Below, in pieces: positions 1 through 12,058 of a stretch of 64,000 nt of DNA (its first letter is position 1; each line of letters opens with the position of its first letter). The stretch comes from Carallia brachiata (Eukaryota; Streptophyta; Magnoliopsida; Malpighiales; Rhizophoraceae), in NCBI GenBank assembly GCA_021464245.1, contig JADCRB010000006.1:1877621-1941620 (forward strand), in the 5' to 3' direction. The notes beneath the pieces are model-generated. The model was given only the letters and a program-made list of their open reading frames with translations. It made no database searches and had not been told where the DNA came from. The translations under genes were made by a program, and so were the position numbers.

Positions 1-830
1 TACTCTATGATGTTTTTATTATATTTATGTTGAACTAACTCCTCCTTCCAGAGGGCAGATAGATCTTATGCTGATGTTTATGGTTTAGTTTTGCAAGTTA
101 ATAATTTGATGATCTTTTCAATTTATTTTTGTTATCTAATGTTTAATGCTTTTAATTTATTGGCCATCTATTTAATGATATATTTGGGATTTGACGCTCT
201 AGAGAGGTAATTCTAAATAGGACCTGGATATCACAACATGAAATTATAGATGACTCGAGACAGCATTTAGGTTTTGTGGGATTGTTAAAAAGAATCATAA
301 CATTTAATGAGTCCTAAATTTTCTTGTTTTTACAAATATATAAACAAAGATATTGAAATTAGAACTTTGTGAGGATATATATTTGATTTAGTAATTGAGA
401 GAGGGAATTAAATGAATTAGGATTCTTGATTCATAAACTGGGAGATTAATCAGTCATTAGATTGTAAAAGAACCCATACTCTAGACATAAGTAAAGTTGA
501 ACCTCTAGAACCTTAATCTATTGAATTCTTCTTCCAAGTTTTCATCTTTAAACTTTGAATTATATTTTTTTTTGTTCTTATGCTCTTATTTGATTACCAA
601 ATAAAATTAGGATTATTAATTACAATAGTTAATGAATTTTAGGATTTATTGTTCCCTGTGGAGACGACAACCCTCTCACCATTCTATTATAAAACTTGAC
701 ACCGTGCATTTATGGTCAGATTTTCACAAGCAATGTTCTTGATGTATTTGTGTGATTTAAATGTGTGATTTAAGTGTTGTGATCATGAATATCTGCTTAG
801 TTCTTGTTTTGCAAAGTTTGAATAAAGGAA
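1..830. other. Gene-free AT-rich DNA, probably old LTR-retroelement remains
   Basis: No supported reading frame. Around 655-715 the strings CCCTGTGGAGACGAC and CTTGACACCGTGCA resemble sequences common near the ends of long plant gypsy-type LTRs. That is a resemblance from memory and not a proven match. Confidence 0.35.
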
Positions 831-1560
831 AAAAAGTAGAGAAAGAGAGAGAAGAGGTTCGGCCTTGTAGAGATAGGAAGAAAGGTCTTTTTGGCTGGCA
901 TCGAGAAAACCCTATTTCTATACCCAAAACCTAGCTTAAATGCTTGATTTAGCTAAAAACTGAAGAGAGAATAGAGAGGGACATTCGGCAAAGCTAGAGA
1001 GAGGAGAGAGAAACTGGTTATGATGTGAAAAGTTGATGAATTAGGGCTTGTTGATGTACTTGGATTGTGATTAGTTGATTTCATGCTTGGAATATAACTC
1101 TATAAGCTTATTTAGATCAAATGATGAGAGAGAGAGAGAGAGGCTTTGGCCTAGAGAGAGAAAGTGAAGAGAGAGGGTTTTCAACCATAATCTAGCTCAC
1201 TGTAGATTTAATTACGTGATTAGGAATTAATCTGAGCTAAACCATCATTAATTTAGATTCTTGGACCCAATTGAATAATTTGGGTAAATGTGCATCAATT
1301 TGCTAAATATGAAAAGTTGGGGGACTAAATTGTAAATAAGGAAAAGTAAGGCAAAAGAGGGTGAATCTAGTAAATATTGAAATTAGAGGGTCTAAAATGT
1401 AATCATGAAAAGGTTTCAGTGAATAGGGACTAAATTGTAATTATTTGAAAGTCGAGGGACTAAAATGCAAACATGGAAAAATTTAGAGAGACGAAGACTA
1501 ATTTGCAATTAATTGATAATAGAATGACTAAACTGTAAGAAAGTTTAGGTATAAATGTAC
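831..1560 (+). repeat. LTR-like repeat, copy A
   Basis: This stretch has GA-rich blocks, CTAGAGAGAG motifs and then several spaced copies of a GGGACTAAATTGTAA-like motif. Read by eye, 960-1,545 aligns over several hundred bases with the reverse complement of about 8,100-8,720, at roughly three quarters identity. Both contain GACATTCGGC, GTTGATGAATTAGGG, TATAAGCTTATTTAGAT and TTTGGCCTAGAGAGAGAAAG. The two copies are therefore members of one dispersed repeat family in opposite orientation. Copy A is cut off on its right by the copia fragment near 1,560. I infer an LTR of a large gypsy element from the noncoding, promoter-like composition, but I do not see its ends. Confidence 0.6.
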
Positions 1561-1566
1561 TGGATG

Positions 1567-3917
1567 ACCAAACGGTTTTATGTGACCTTTATAGATGATT
1601 ATTCCAGGTACACTAAAGTCTTCTTACTAAGGGACAAGGATGAAGCGTATGAAGTCTTTATTAAGTATAAGAGTGAAGTAGAAAACCAGTTAGGTAAGAA
1701 GATCAAGAGGCTTAGATCAAATTGAGGAGGAGAGTATAGCTCACAACATTTTCAGTTTTTTGTGAAAGAGAAGGGATTGTACATGAGGTCACGCCTCCTT
1801 ATTCACCAGAGTCAAATGGGGTGGCAGAGAGAAAAAATAGAACTTTGAAAGAAATGATGAATGCTATGCTTGTTAGTTCTGGGGCTCCTAATAACTTGTG
1901 GGGGGAGGCAATACTTTCTGCATGCTATTTACAAAATAGAATTCCATATAAGAAAACTGGTAAGACGCCATATGAACTGTGGAAGGGGTACGCTCCTAAC
2001 TTGAGTTATTTAAAAGTGTGGGGGTGTCTTGCTAAAGTTCTTCTGCCTGAACTAAAGAAGAAGAAAATAGGCTCAAAGGCCTCAGATTGCATGTTTATAG
2101 GTTATGCAGATAATAGTACTGCTTATCGTTTTCTTGTTGTTAAAAGTGATATTTTGGATACTAACACTATTGTTGAGACCAAGAATGCAGAGTTTTTTGA
2201 GAATATATTTCCTTTGAAGAAGGATTTGGCACAGGTTGAGGGAGCCCCTACAGTTGTGAGAGAATCTTCTGGTACTCATTCTAAACTAGAACTGAGGGGG
2301 AGTAAGAGACAAAGAATAGAAAAGACCTTTGGAGACGACTTTGTCACTTTTATGGTGAATGATGATCCCTTGACATATTCTGAAGTAGTTTCTTCAAGTG
2401 AAGCCAGTTTATGGGTAGAAGCCATACAGAGTGAGATTGATTCCTTAAGACAGAATGGAACATGGGAATTGGTGAATTTACCTGCAGGTGCCAAACCCAT
2501 AGGCTGCAAATGGATCTTCAGGAAGAAATATAGACCTGATGGATCTATTGACAAATACAAGGCCAGACTTGTAGCAAAAGGGTATACTCAAAAGAAAATT
2601 GTTGACTATTTTGATACTTTTGCTCCTGTTGCTAGAATTGCATCCATTAGAGTTTTAATTGCATTGGCATCTGTTTATAAGCTTTTTGTTCATCAAATGG
2701 ATGTAAAAACTGCTTTTTTATATGGAGACCTGGATGTAGAAATTTACATGACACAACCAGAAGGTTGTGCAGCTCCCGGCCAAGAGGAAAAGGTATGCAA
2801 ACTTGTTAAATCTCTATATGGATTGAAACAGGCACCCAAACAATGGCATGAAAAGTTTGATAACGTGTTGATTACTAACGGTTTCTCTATAGTTGGTGTT
2901 GATAAATGTGTTTACACGAAAACTGAAAATGATATTTGTGTTATTATATGCCTGTATGTAGATGACATGCTCATTCTTAGTTCTAATTTAGAGGCTATAG
3001 CCAGTACAAAATCATTAATTGCACCACATTTTGAGATGAAGGACCTAGGAGAAGCAAATTTCATTTTAGGGGTGAAGATCACAAGAACACATAATGGCAT
3101 GTTTCTGTCACAAGAGAGTTATATAGAGAAAATTCTTAAGAAATTTGGTTATTTTGATGTGAAACCAGTTTCCACCCCTTTTGATGCAAGTGTGCACTTA
3201 TTAAAGAATAACGAGAAATGTGTTTCTCAGCCATTGTATGCACGTATTATTGGAAGCCTGATGAATTTGATGAATTATACACAACCTGATATTGCTTATG
3301 CTGTGTGTAGACTGAGTAGATATACGCATAATCCAAGTCATGATCATTGGAATGCCTTGATAAGGATTCTAAAATATCTGAGAGGTACCATGAACCATGG
3401 TATATTTTACAGTGGATTTCCCGCTGTGCTTGAAGGGTACAGTGATGCTAACTGGATCTCAGATTCAGACGAGATAAAATCCACCAGTGGATTTGTGTTT
3501 ACCCTTGGAGGTGGAGCAGTAGCTTGGAAGTCAGCCAAGCAAACTATCATAGCTCGGTCTATAATGGAATCCGAGTTTATAGCCTTGGAGATGGCTAGCG
3601 TGGAGGCAGATTGGCTTAGAAATTTTCTGATGGACATTCCATTATGGGTGAAACTGACACCATCAGTGTCGATGCATTGTGATAGCGAAGCTACCATTGC
3701 TCGTGCAAAGAGCAAATCATACAATGGGAAGAGCAGACATATTCATTTGAGACATGAACTAGTGAAGCAGCTGCTGAAGAATGGAGTGATTTCACTTGAC
3801 TATGTAAGGTCAGAGATGAACTTGGTGGATCCTTTAACCAAGCAACTAGGCAGAAAGCTAGTGGAAGATACATCGAGGGAAATGGGACTAATGCCTACAG
3901 AGAATGGTCAAGAATGA
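1567..3917 (+). pseudogene. copia pol remnant: integrase (partial), reverse transcriptase, RNase H
   Basis: Reading starts inside the integrase core (RFYVTFIDDYSRY at about 1,570). There is an in-frame TGA at 1,723-1,725 and a frameshift near 1,770-1,778, after which the frame stays open to 3,917 (about 715 codons). The frame passes through HEVTPPYSPESNGVAERKN, which carries the catalytic Glu of integrase. The second catalytic Asp, normally in a SDxGGEY context, reads Asn (LRSN, then the stop). RT is well kept: KARLVAKGYTQ, MDVKTAFLYGDL, SLYGLKQAP and the YVDD box, with Asp codons at 2,961-2,966. RNase H shows SDANW, MESEFIAL, HCDSEA and SRHIHLRHELVKQ, ending in VDPLTKQLGRK. The long open frame begins with a GTG that is interior codon Val and not a start. 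The RT/RNase H half could be recent, but the pol as a whole is dead. Confidence 0.9.
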
Positions 3918-4450
3918 CGGTAACCCAATCTATGTGATAGGAGATCCCTTGAAGTAGGTTCATATGGGTAATAACAAGTCATTGATTGACCTTGTGAGCA
4001 CTATCAAATCTATGAAGTCCCTTTCCTATGGTGTAGATAGTGTAACTATTCCAGTGTTTGAGGCTGAGTTTATACTCTTAATGATTTCTATAGCCCTTAT
4101 GGGTGGTGTGTTACTGGGATGCACACTTGATAGAATCACCTATATGAAAGTGGAGTGGGGCCGCTCCTATGAGATTCTGGCAAAATTTCTAGAGCTTTCA
4201 TGAAAATAAACCAGGCAAGCGCATGGCCTAAAAGCGCTAAACCGTGTTAAACAACTCGATCTTTGAGAATAAGATATGGGGACAAGTTCACTGTTATTCA
4301 CCAAGAAGTAATGGTTCATAGAAATTTTATTTCACCATACTTCTGAATATCAAAATTTGTGCTACCTAATCTTTGGTTCAGAGCCCAAAAGGCACCATAG
4401 ATTATGTGTCATATTCTTTGGTTAACCCAGCAGAGTTTAGCCTTTTAAAA
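3918..4450 (+). other. copia 3' untranslated region
   Basis: Lies between the pol stop and the polypurine tract. It begins with GGTAACCCAATCTATGTGAT and GGAGATCCC, a stretch that I recall as conserved just after pol in several plant copia lineages. A 79-codon open frame inside it has no recognisable domain and I do not treat it as a gene. Confidence 0.6.
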
Positions 4451-4462
4451 TATGTGGGGGAA
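4451..4462 (+). other. Polypurine tract of the copia element
   Basis: The sequence TATGTGGGGGAA sits directly against the LTR start TGTTGG. This is the usual place and composition of the plus-strand primer. Confidence 0.85.
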
Positions 4463-5202
4463 TGTTGGAAAATAAAGGATATTTTAAAAGGCTTGAATCC
4501 CACATGGGAAAGAGAAGCCAAGTAGCACTTAATAAATGAGTATATAAGGAGACTTGATTCCCACATAGATAAAAAAGGTTATGTACTACCTGTTTATAAA
4601 CTAATATGTGTCTTACACTTTCACAAAACAAAAGACCCACAAGAGGTCTTGCACAATCCAGTCACGGGCCCAATAGGAGCGGGCCCACAGGACCTTACGC
4701 AGTGCCGGTCCACCCCTGAACCCAATATTTTTGAGACCATTCAAACCCTCTGGTCAAACTAGCCGTTTTTGGCTGTTGAAAACTAGCCGTTGCAGTAGTT
4801 ACAGCCATTTAACCTCCATTATTCTGTCCATTATTCTCCTTTATGACCATTATTCACTTTTATTATTTTTAAAGGCTGAACCAGTTTATAAACAACTCTT
4901 CCTTCTCCAGAACACAACTTTTGATACTCTTATTCCTGCACATTTTTCTTTGCTCAATTTTGCTGGGTTAATCAAGATTAGAGTTGTTTCTGTTACCTCA
5001 CTATTTGAAGTGCACATTAGTGGGAAGGTCTGTTGTATCCTGGGAGGGTAGTCGCTGGGACCTACTGCACTGTCACGATTTGTGAACGGGGGCGGAAACT
5101 ATCCTTAAGGACAGTGCCTTGCACGCCTCAGATTTCATTTCATATCCTTCATTTATTTTATTTGCATCCATTTTCTGTTCATTTTATTTACTGTTTCTAA
5201 CA
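4463..5202 (+). repeat. copia 3' LTR (740 bp)
   Basis: It starts TGTTGGAAAATAAAGG just after the polypurine tract and ends TTTCTAACA; the nine terminal bases form an inverted pair with one mismatch. A TATA element is at 4,541. Near 5,075-5,130 it has the GGGGGCGGAAACT and GGACAGTGCCTTGCACGCC blocks of an R/U5-like region. The right flank (5,203 on) is unrelated gypsy debris. Confidence 0.8.
4541..4548 (+). promoter_or_regulatory. TATA box of the copia LTR
   Basis: TATATAAG about 80 bp into the LTR, within GAGTATATAAGGAG. This is a plausible U3 promoter by position and sequence; transcription is not shown. Confidence 0.55.
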
Positions 5203-5325
5203 ATTTCTACAATTTCCAGTGATGTTCATCAAGAGATTAAAGATAGTTGTATAATGAACACACACTTGACGAGCATCATTTCACAATTACAGCAAGGAAC
5301 TGCAATGCCCCAAAGCCACAACAGC

Positions 5326-5440
5326 GGGGAATTTGTTGAGACTTTGAAATTTAGCAGGGGCATTGGTTAGTCCAAATGGCATAACTAAGAATTCATAATG
5401 GCCCTCATGAGTCCTAAAAGCTATTTTATGCACATCTAAG
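5326..5440 (-). pseudogene. Ty3/gypsy reverse transcriptase fragment
   Basis: Read on the minus strand, this stretch gives [20 protein letters not shown] followed by [11 protein letters not shown]. This is the highly conserved RT block before the catalytic centre in plant gypsy elements (usual form [20 protein letters not shown]). Only about 38 codons are kept. The strand upstream of it, 5,441-5,560, reads poorly and seems rearranged. It abuts the end of the copia LTR at 5,202-5,325, so the copia element probably sits in or next to old gypsy sequence. Confidence 0.8.
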
Positions 5441-7199
5441 GTCAAGCTTACAGCAAGGGACTGTAATTCCTGAACTACTTGCCGACTCCCAAGGTCTTAG
5501 TCAAGAGATACTAATATCTTATTTTCTTTCGGATCATCGAGTAGGTTGGCGTATTTGTTCAAGTGAAAAAAATTAAATACTTTATTCTTTACTCATTATT
5601 TTGCAGCAAAAAAACGATTTATTTAATTCACGGAATATTTGATGCAAACTGTTACCAAGGAACTCGGGGTAAGTCAGTTATTCACATTCTCACTAAACTA
5701 TCCTGTCAGTAGAAACTCATCTTCTAACTGATACTCATATTCTCTACCCCTCGTCACTTAACGCCCTGATCTCATGTAAGCATCATGAATGGTAACTTGT
5801 CTCTTCCATATTATCACAAGGCATAGTGAGTGTAAAAATACTTAGTGAGTAATGTCATGCATGTGTGCAATGCTTGTGTCATGTCGTATCTTCTTTCTTT
5901 ATTTACTCGAAAGGAGGCAACTACATCAACTGAGCCCCCTGAACTAAGGGTTAAACTCACTGACATGTAATAACACGTGGCACACATCATAAAAAACAAA
6001 GGAGCCGTGTAAGCAGTCCAACGTGTGAACGGGGATCTTAAAATTGAAATGTAAAAAATTTTAGGGTTTTTCAGTTAGAGCGCCAGCGCACAACCCTTTC
6101 CCTGCCTCTGTTTCCTTTGTTTCATAGACACAAAACTCATTCACAACAAATGAAGATCTATCCTTCACTCCTTTTTTATGGTTCAAAGCTACTTTGGGAA
6201 GGACAAAAAAAAGTACAGTTAGGAACTGGATTGAGAAATCAGAGATTGTTTTGGCGCTGAGGATAGAAGCTTTTTGGGGGGGAGTTGATGGGCATTTATT
6301 TTTGTTTCTTCTTTGACTCTAGGTAGTTAGATTATTAAGTGTAATTAATTAAACAGAGCTTCATTTAACTCTTCATGCATCAATGAAGCTAAAGCAGACC
6401 TTTATCATTCATTTCCACAATAAAACTATCGATTTGCCAAAAAAAATTACTATTGATAGGACGATTTGCCAAAAAATTACAATCATTTAACTCTGCCATT
6501 ATTTCAGAATCCCTGCATTTGCCGCTACATTGTTGATAGGATGATTTGAATGCCCTTACCGAATCGTAGCAGGGGAACAAAATCAGACCAAACAATTTAC
6601 AAAATTTAGAAAATGATTACAATACAAACGAAAAATTACAACTTCCATCTAATTTAAGCAGATCTCAGGGCATCGCCTGCTACCGATTCGCCCATTAATT
6701 TTTTCACAAACAATGTCATTTTTACAAGCACTTATTTTCTTGATTGCCTTTTAAACGCTACTCAAGGGCCAACCCCTAATTGCTAACCCACTGTCTACAT
6801 TGCCAGTTGTTTGCATCCACTTGAACCACAAATGTTTAATTATCTTTATATCATACTAAAATCCCTCAATGCAATGTCAGTTGAGTCCCATGGCAAATGA
6901 TCGTTGATGCATTCATAGAAGCATTATAACTATCATGTGTTTCAAAAAAACCCAGAGAAATTTTACTTGCAATGCTTCACCCCCTTCACAATCCACAATC
7001 TTTATTGTGCCTCTCTTGTTGGGTTCATTGCCTCCTTCTCAACACAACGCCCAAGCCTCAATATTTCAATTTTCGTCCAACAATCCAACTCGTAGCTTGT
7101 TCTCTCCAGACTGAGTCCAGCGACAATAGCGGTGCTATCACTTACCCCTTTTTCTTTGTCTTAACCTAGGTTTTGCTGAATACGCACCATCGAGGTAAT
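5441..7199. other. Gene-free DNA
   Basis: Short open frames only, none with a recognisable domain. CACGTGGCA-type words occur near 5,970 and 7,240. They may be remains of transposon ends, but I could not align a convincing inverted pair. Confidence 0.4.
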
Positions 7200-8720
7200 T
7201 TTACTCTGTCCATTGCCACGTCAACAGCTTCAAAACACTCCATGCCACGTAGATTACATATTTTACTATGCCACATGGGATCTGTGGATTACTTAGTGCA
7301 ATAAATCCGTGGATGAAACATTTCCGTACTCGAAAACATGCCTTTCTTTTCATATACTTCCCTTTGAACACACGTATCGTAAATGCCCTTTTTATGAACC
7401 ACTTTCTTTCCGTTTCATTCTTTGATTTTCTCGTAGAAACCTTTTTTCGTGTGATGCATGTTGTGCATAAATTCTTTTCTATTTGTGGGTACGCTAGGAT
7501 TATTGGCATACAAAACCTCGTCCAAAACCAAGGGCTTAACGGTTTGTCCACTTGATACATTCATTTCCTTTTTCTGTTTGTGCTCCCGTAGGGAGGCTCA
7601 TCCATTTTTCCCGGGCACTGTTGTGTATGCCAAAGTCCATATGAAAATATTTTCATGCCCATGGACTCTGTTTTAAATTTTCATGCACTTATAAAATCCT
7701 AATGTGCATGACATGAATGCTAGGTCATGCCTCATCAAATACACATATATCATAAGAACAAGTAATTGCATAAGACTTTCACATGATCATTTTCTTTGTC
7801 ATTCTTTCACTTTTAATCCTTATGTTACCATGTTCGGCCATCAGACCCCAACGGTTGTGACTTGCCTTATAAGACAAGTAATCTCACTTAGTTCATTCAT
7901 CTTTTCCCTAAGGTTATCTTAAATTGCATTTAAGTCCTCCAATAGCATTTTCTCCATTGAATCCACTCATTCTCATTTTAACTTACCAAAATTACAATTC
8001 AATCCCTAAAGTCTTAATATTTATCAAACTTTCCCACAATTACCAATATCAAGTTTAATCACGTTTCGGGGTCCTAACTTTCAATTATTTATAATTTAGT
8101 CCACTTTTACCTAAGTTTTCCTCTATTTGCAATTGGGCCTTCTACTTTCAAATATTTACAAATTAGCACCCATTTGTCTTGACTTTTCAATAATTACATT
8201 TTGCCTCTTAACTTCATGTAATTGCAATTTATTCCCTATTCACGTAAACTTTTCCACACTTACATTTTAGTCCCTCTACTTTCAATCTCTACCAAATTCA
8301 CCCTCTTACCCCCTAACTTTTTCTTATTTACAATTTAGTCTCTCAATTTTCCATATTTACCAAATTGACCCAAGTTCGTCCAAATTATTGAATTAAATCC
8401 TAGTTAATCACGGTTTGCTTTCGATTATTGCCTAACCATGTAATTAACATCAAATTAAGCTAGAATAAGGTTGAAAATCCTCTATCCTCACTTTCTCTCT
8501 CTAGGCCAAATCCTCTCTTTCTCTCTCATCATTTAATCTAAATAAGCTTATAGAATCATAATTTAGACATCAAAACAATATATTCACAATCCAAGCACAC
8601 CAACAAACCCTAATTCATCAACTTCCACATCAAAACCACTTCCTCTCTCATCTCTCTAGGTTGGCCGAATGTCCCTTTCCCTTTCTCTCTCCAGTTTTGA
8701 GCTAAATAAGCTTGTAGAAC
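7200..8720 (-). repeat. LTR-like repeat, copy B (longer, inverted)
   Basis: The reverse complement of 8,100-8,720 aligns with copy A at 960-1,545, including GACATTCGGCC, TTGATGAATTAGGGTTTG and the serial GGGACTAAA(A/T)TG words. Copy B continues for about 900 bp beyond the point where copy A is cut. It includes GGATGAGCCTCCCTACGGGA (about 7,590), a motif type seen in long gypsy LTRs. Internal boundaries are not visible to me. Confidence 0.55.
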
Positions 8721-10299
8721 TATAGTTCAAGCATTAATTCATCATGATTACACTCCTAATCATGTCACAACAATCATCAATTTCTCTCTTCTTCCATTAT
8801 GACCAAACTATCTCTCTCTCTACCACAAGTTTTCTTCAATTATAACTTACAAACCAAGGTAACACAATCATAACAAACATCCTTACATTCAAAATCAACA
8901 CTTAAATGCATCAAACACAATCAAACATCAACTTTCTTCAAAAAATAAAAATAGCTCAAATAAATATTCAAAAATGAAAAAGCCTGTGATAACAGCTGGA
9001 CAGTTACTCATAAGACACATGGACGTGTTTAGAAAAATTTTCTCTTTGCGTAGGTATCCTCAGTTTAATTTTCCAATTTTTGTTTCCTTTCTTTCCCATT
9101 TTTTTTTCTTTTTCTCTTTCTTTCGCTCCCTTCTTTCTTCTCTTCCCTCTTCTGTCTCTTCCCTCTCTTGGCTCCTACCAGTTCTCTCCTGAGAGTTCCA
9201 TTCCAATTTAAATGCCACTTTCACCTTTTTTTTGTCTTTTTTTTCTTTCCTTTCTCTTCTCTCTCTTCTCTTTTGCACGGCCACTTCTCCCCTTTCTTCT
9301 ACAACAAGATTGCCAACCCATCTTTTATTCCTTCCTCTTTTGTTTTTTTTTTCTTTTTTTAATTTAGATAATAACATAATGACAATAGTTTAATTTATTT
9401 TATCATTTCTTTTTTTAATACGATATCTCTTCCATTTCTTTTCTTCTTCTTTTTTGTTTCTTCTTCTTTTATTAAGTAATATACTTTATCATCTTTCTTT
9501 CTCTCTTTTTAATTCATTTTTTTGGTTTCAATACTATAATTTATTGTTTATTTTATTATTCTTATTATTTTTTTATTATTACTATCATCATCATTTGTTA
9601 TCTATTTCTCCTTCCTTCTTTTTTTGCTGTGTTGTTTTACCTTATACTTTATTATTTGCTTTTATAATTATATCATCATTGTTATTATGATGATTATTAT
9701 TACTATTGTCTTTATTAATATTTTTTTTCTTTTTCTTTGAGTAATAATGGTTTAATAATATCTTATAATTAACTTAATAAAACATCTCAATATATTATTT
9801 TAATAAAATATTGTTCCCTTTCTCCTTTTAATTTTTATTTTTTTATCTTAATTTGATTAATTTTAATCAATCCTAATTTTAATCGTTAATCAAGGTTTTG
9901 GGTTTAATAAATCACAATTAATATTTATTAGTAGCAATTAATGCTAATTGAGAATAGGGGTCAACAAATTACGCTCAAGGCATAAATTAATGTTGATTAG
10001 TGTTAAACAATTGTAATTAATTATTATTGATCACATTTAGTCTAAATTGATTATACTTAAACTTAATTTGGGCTTAAGCTAGGATTATCTTAACATAAAC
10101 TTACTTAATATTAATTAAGCTTACTTAAAGCATAATTAACTATCCTTTATTTATTTATTTATTTATTTTTACATTTGCCCTCATAAATCAAGTTCTACAT
10201 ATTGTATGCACACAATAGGCATATGTTCATGCTCGTAAAAAATGTGGCGGCTCTAATAAAGATAGAATTAGGCAGAACCGAGTGAAACCAACATTATAG
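8721..10299. other. AT-rich and pyrimidine-rich low-complexity DNA
   Basis: 9,080-9,360 is almost pure C/T on the plus strand. 9,440-9,720 is T-rich with ATT-type repeats. The rest is AT-rich with TTAATTAA-like words. The open frames here are low-complexity artefacts. Part may be more LTR sequence of the following gypsy element. Confidence 0.5.
10144..10170 (+). repeat. (TTTA)n microsatellite
   Basis: About six uninterrupted TTTA units. Confidence 0.85.
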
Positions 10300-11600
10300 G
10301 AACTCTAACTTCTTCTCCATACTCTTGGCATAATGGTTAATTGTTGTGGAAAGGAACGATGGTTGTGGGACATAATGTTGAAATGTTGGCGTGCATAGAA
10401 GCCATCCAGGCATTACTGCTACTATCAAAAGACTTGCTTCTTTGGAGTTATGATGTCTGTCAATGGAATAAGTATGATAGCGCACCATACCCTTGTTTAT
10501 TACAACCACTTCCATTTCCAAAAAGGCTTTGGAGAAGTATCAGGTTAGACTTTGTTGAAGGATTACCTAGGTATAATGATAAAGAAGTCATTTTGATGGT
10601 TGGTGATAGATTTACTAAGTATGCTCATTCTTTGGTCATGGCACATCCTTACACTGCTAACACAGTAGCACAACTCTTCCTTGATCACATTTTTAAGCTG
10701 CATAGTGTTCTTGAAGCTGCAGTTAGTGATCGCGATGCTATCTTCCTCAGTACACTTTGGCAAGACTTGTTTCAGATCCAGGGGGTTTCAATTGCAACTC
10801 TCTACTGCCTATCATCCCCAAATGGATGGGCAAACACAAGTTGTCAATAGGTGTCTTGTGACCTATGTTAGATTTGCTGCCTCTAAAGCTCCAAAACGAT
10901 GGTGCATGTGACTTTTTATGGCAGAATGGCGGTACAACAACCATTACCATTCTGCTATCCATACAAGCCCATTTGAGGCAATTTGCAGCTATCCATCTCC
11001 TGTGCATGTCCCTTACTTGCCAAGCGATACTGATGCCGCTGCACTAGACAGATCGTTGCAAGATAGGAAAGAGTTGTGGCAACTCCTTAATTACCACCTA
11101 CAACATGCTCAGCATCGCATGACACAATTGGCCAATAAGCATTGCACTAATTGATAGTTTAAGGAACGCATGTGGTTTTATTTGAAGTTGCAACCCCTTT
11201 CGTTAAACCTCTCTTTCCCAGTGACCATCTACAAAGCTTGCTCCATGCTTATATGAACCCTTTCAAATTTTGGAACGCGTGGGCAAGGTAGTTTATAGCC
11301 TTGCTCGTCCTCCTACGTCTTGCGTACACCCTGCCTTTCACATGTCACAACTCAAGCAAAAGTTGGGTCCCTTCCAGCATGTTAGTTCACAATTTCCTGA
11401 TGATGCTGTTGGTTTGCATGAAAATAGGATTCTTGTCGTAGGGCTAGACTGTCGTGTTGCTAAATGTGGTAAAAGGCCTCATGCACAAGTGTTGATTCAA
11501 TAGAGTGGTTAGAGTGGTTTGGATCTAGAAGCTACCACCTATGAGTTTCTTTTTGACATTCAACATCGTTTTCCAACCACCCTTGAGGTCAAAGGGCTTT
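10300..11600 (+). pseudogene. Ty3/gypsy integrase, decayed
   Basis: Pieces in three frames read in order as a gypsy integrase and C-terminal domain. A degraded zinc-finger part ends DVCQWNKY (usual ECDVCQRNK), then LLQPLPFP, LDFVEGLPRYNDKEVILMV and DRFTKYAHSLVMAHPYTANT. The second catalytic Asp is in AVSDRDAIFLS. After a frameshift near 10,800 it reads STAYHPQMDGQTQVVNRCL, where the catalytic Glu (usual DGQTEVVNR) is Gln. Farther on come YHSAIHTSPFEA and HPAFHMSQLKQKLG, then a weak chromodomain-like end, FLFDIQHRFP. There are several stops and frameshifts. RT and gag are not upstream. I class it as a dead Reina-like or related gypsy element; the lineage is inference. Confidence 0.85.
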
Positions 11601-11614
11601 AAGGAGGGGAGGTT
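11601..11614 (+). other. Polypurine tract of the gypsy remnant
   Basis: AAGGAGGGGAGG follows the end of the integrase frame and directly precedes TGATACGC, a typical LTR start. Confidence 0.7.
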
Positions 11615-11930
11615 TGATACGCTTATAATAGCGCCAACTCAAAAGGAGTATTTTACTTAGCCTCAACAGTTAGCAGCAAAGATAGTGAAGAAACACGGAC
11701 ATGGTGTTAGATGCGAGGTATATATGAAAGATGTGGCGTTGTGCAGTTTAGACGCGACAAGTTTGTCAACTGGATCATGAAGTAGGATTATATGCATTTA
11801 AGTATATTGTAACACAATGTAATTCTAATTTTGATAGAATTGGACGATGATGATGAATGTAGATGATTAGCATATAATATCATATCTGTATACCTTATAA
11901 TGTATGCAACTACAGAGACAAATAAGCTTA
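11615..11930 (+). repeat. Start of a gypsy 3' LTR (right end not resolved)
   Basis: Begins TGATACGC just after the polypurine tract. It contains GAGGTATATATG (possible TATA box near 11,718). I cannot see a clear terminal CA plus duplication, so the right limit is a guess. Confidence 0.5.
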
Positions 11931-12058
11931 ATGATCAACTTTACCCAAAACATTTTTCGATTTATCACTTATCACCCAAAATCTTTTCTTTTTGCCAAAT
12001 CCTACCTACCACTTTATGTCCATTAGACTAATTTTACACATCCGTTACTTTTTTTCAT

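Larger units (their letters stand above)
1567..5202 (+). mobile_element. 5'-truncated Ty1/copia LTR retrotransposon
   Basis: The element keeps the second half of the integrase, reverse transcriptase, RNase H, a 3' untranslated stretch, a polypurine tract and a full 3' LTR. Protease, gag, primer-binding site and 5' LTR are missing. Its left edge falls abruptly at about 1,567 against an unrelated LTR-like repeat. Because the 5' end is lost, no target-site duplication can be tested. Domain order integrase before RT identifies the copia superfamily. The 3' edge at 5,202 is set by LTR termini that mirror each other (TGTTGGAAA against TTTCTAACA). Confidence 0.85.

Noticed and set aside
3964..4203. 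79-codon open frame after copia pol with a hydrophobic middle
   Set aside because: It lies in the 3' untranslated part of the element before the polypurine tract and has no known domain.
4731..5051. 106-codon open frame
   Set aside because: It is inside the copia LTR.
5940..7290. Possible transposon bounded by CACGTGGCA words
   Set aside because: Only short shared words; no extended inverted similarity and no flanking duplication.
9060..9377. Lys/Arg/Glu-rich minus-strand frame
   Set aside because: It is the reverse of a polypyrimidine tract, hence low complexity.
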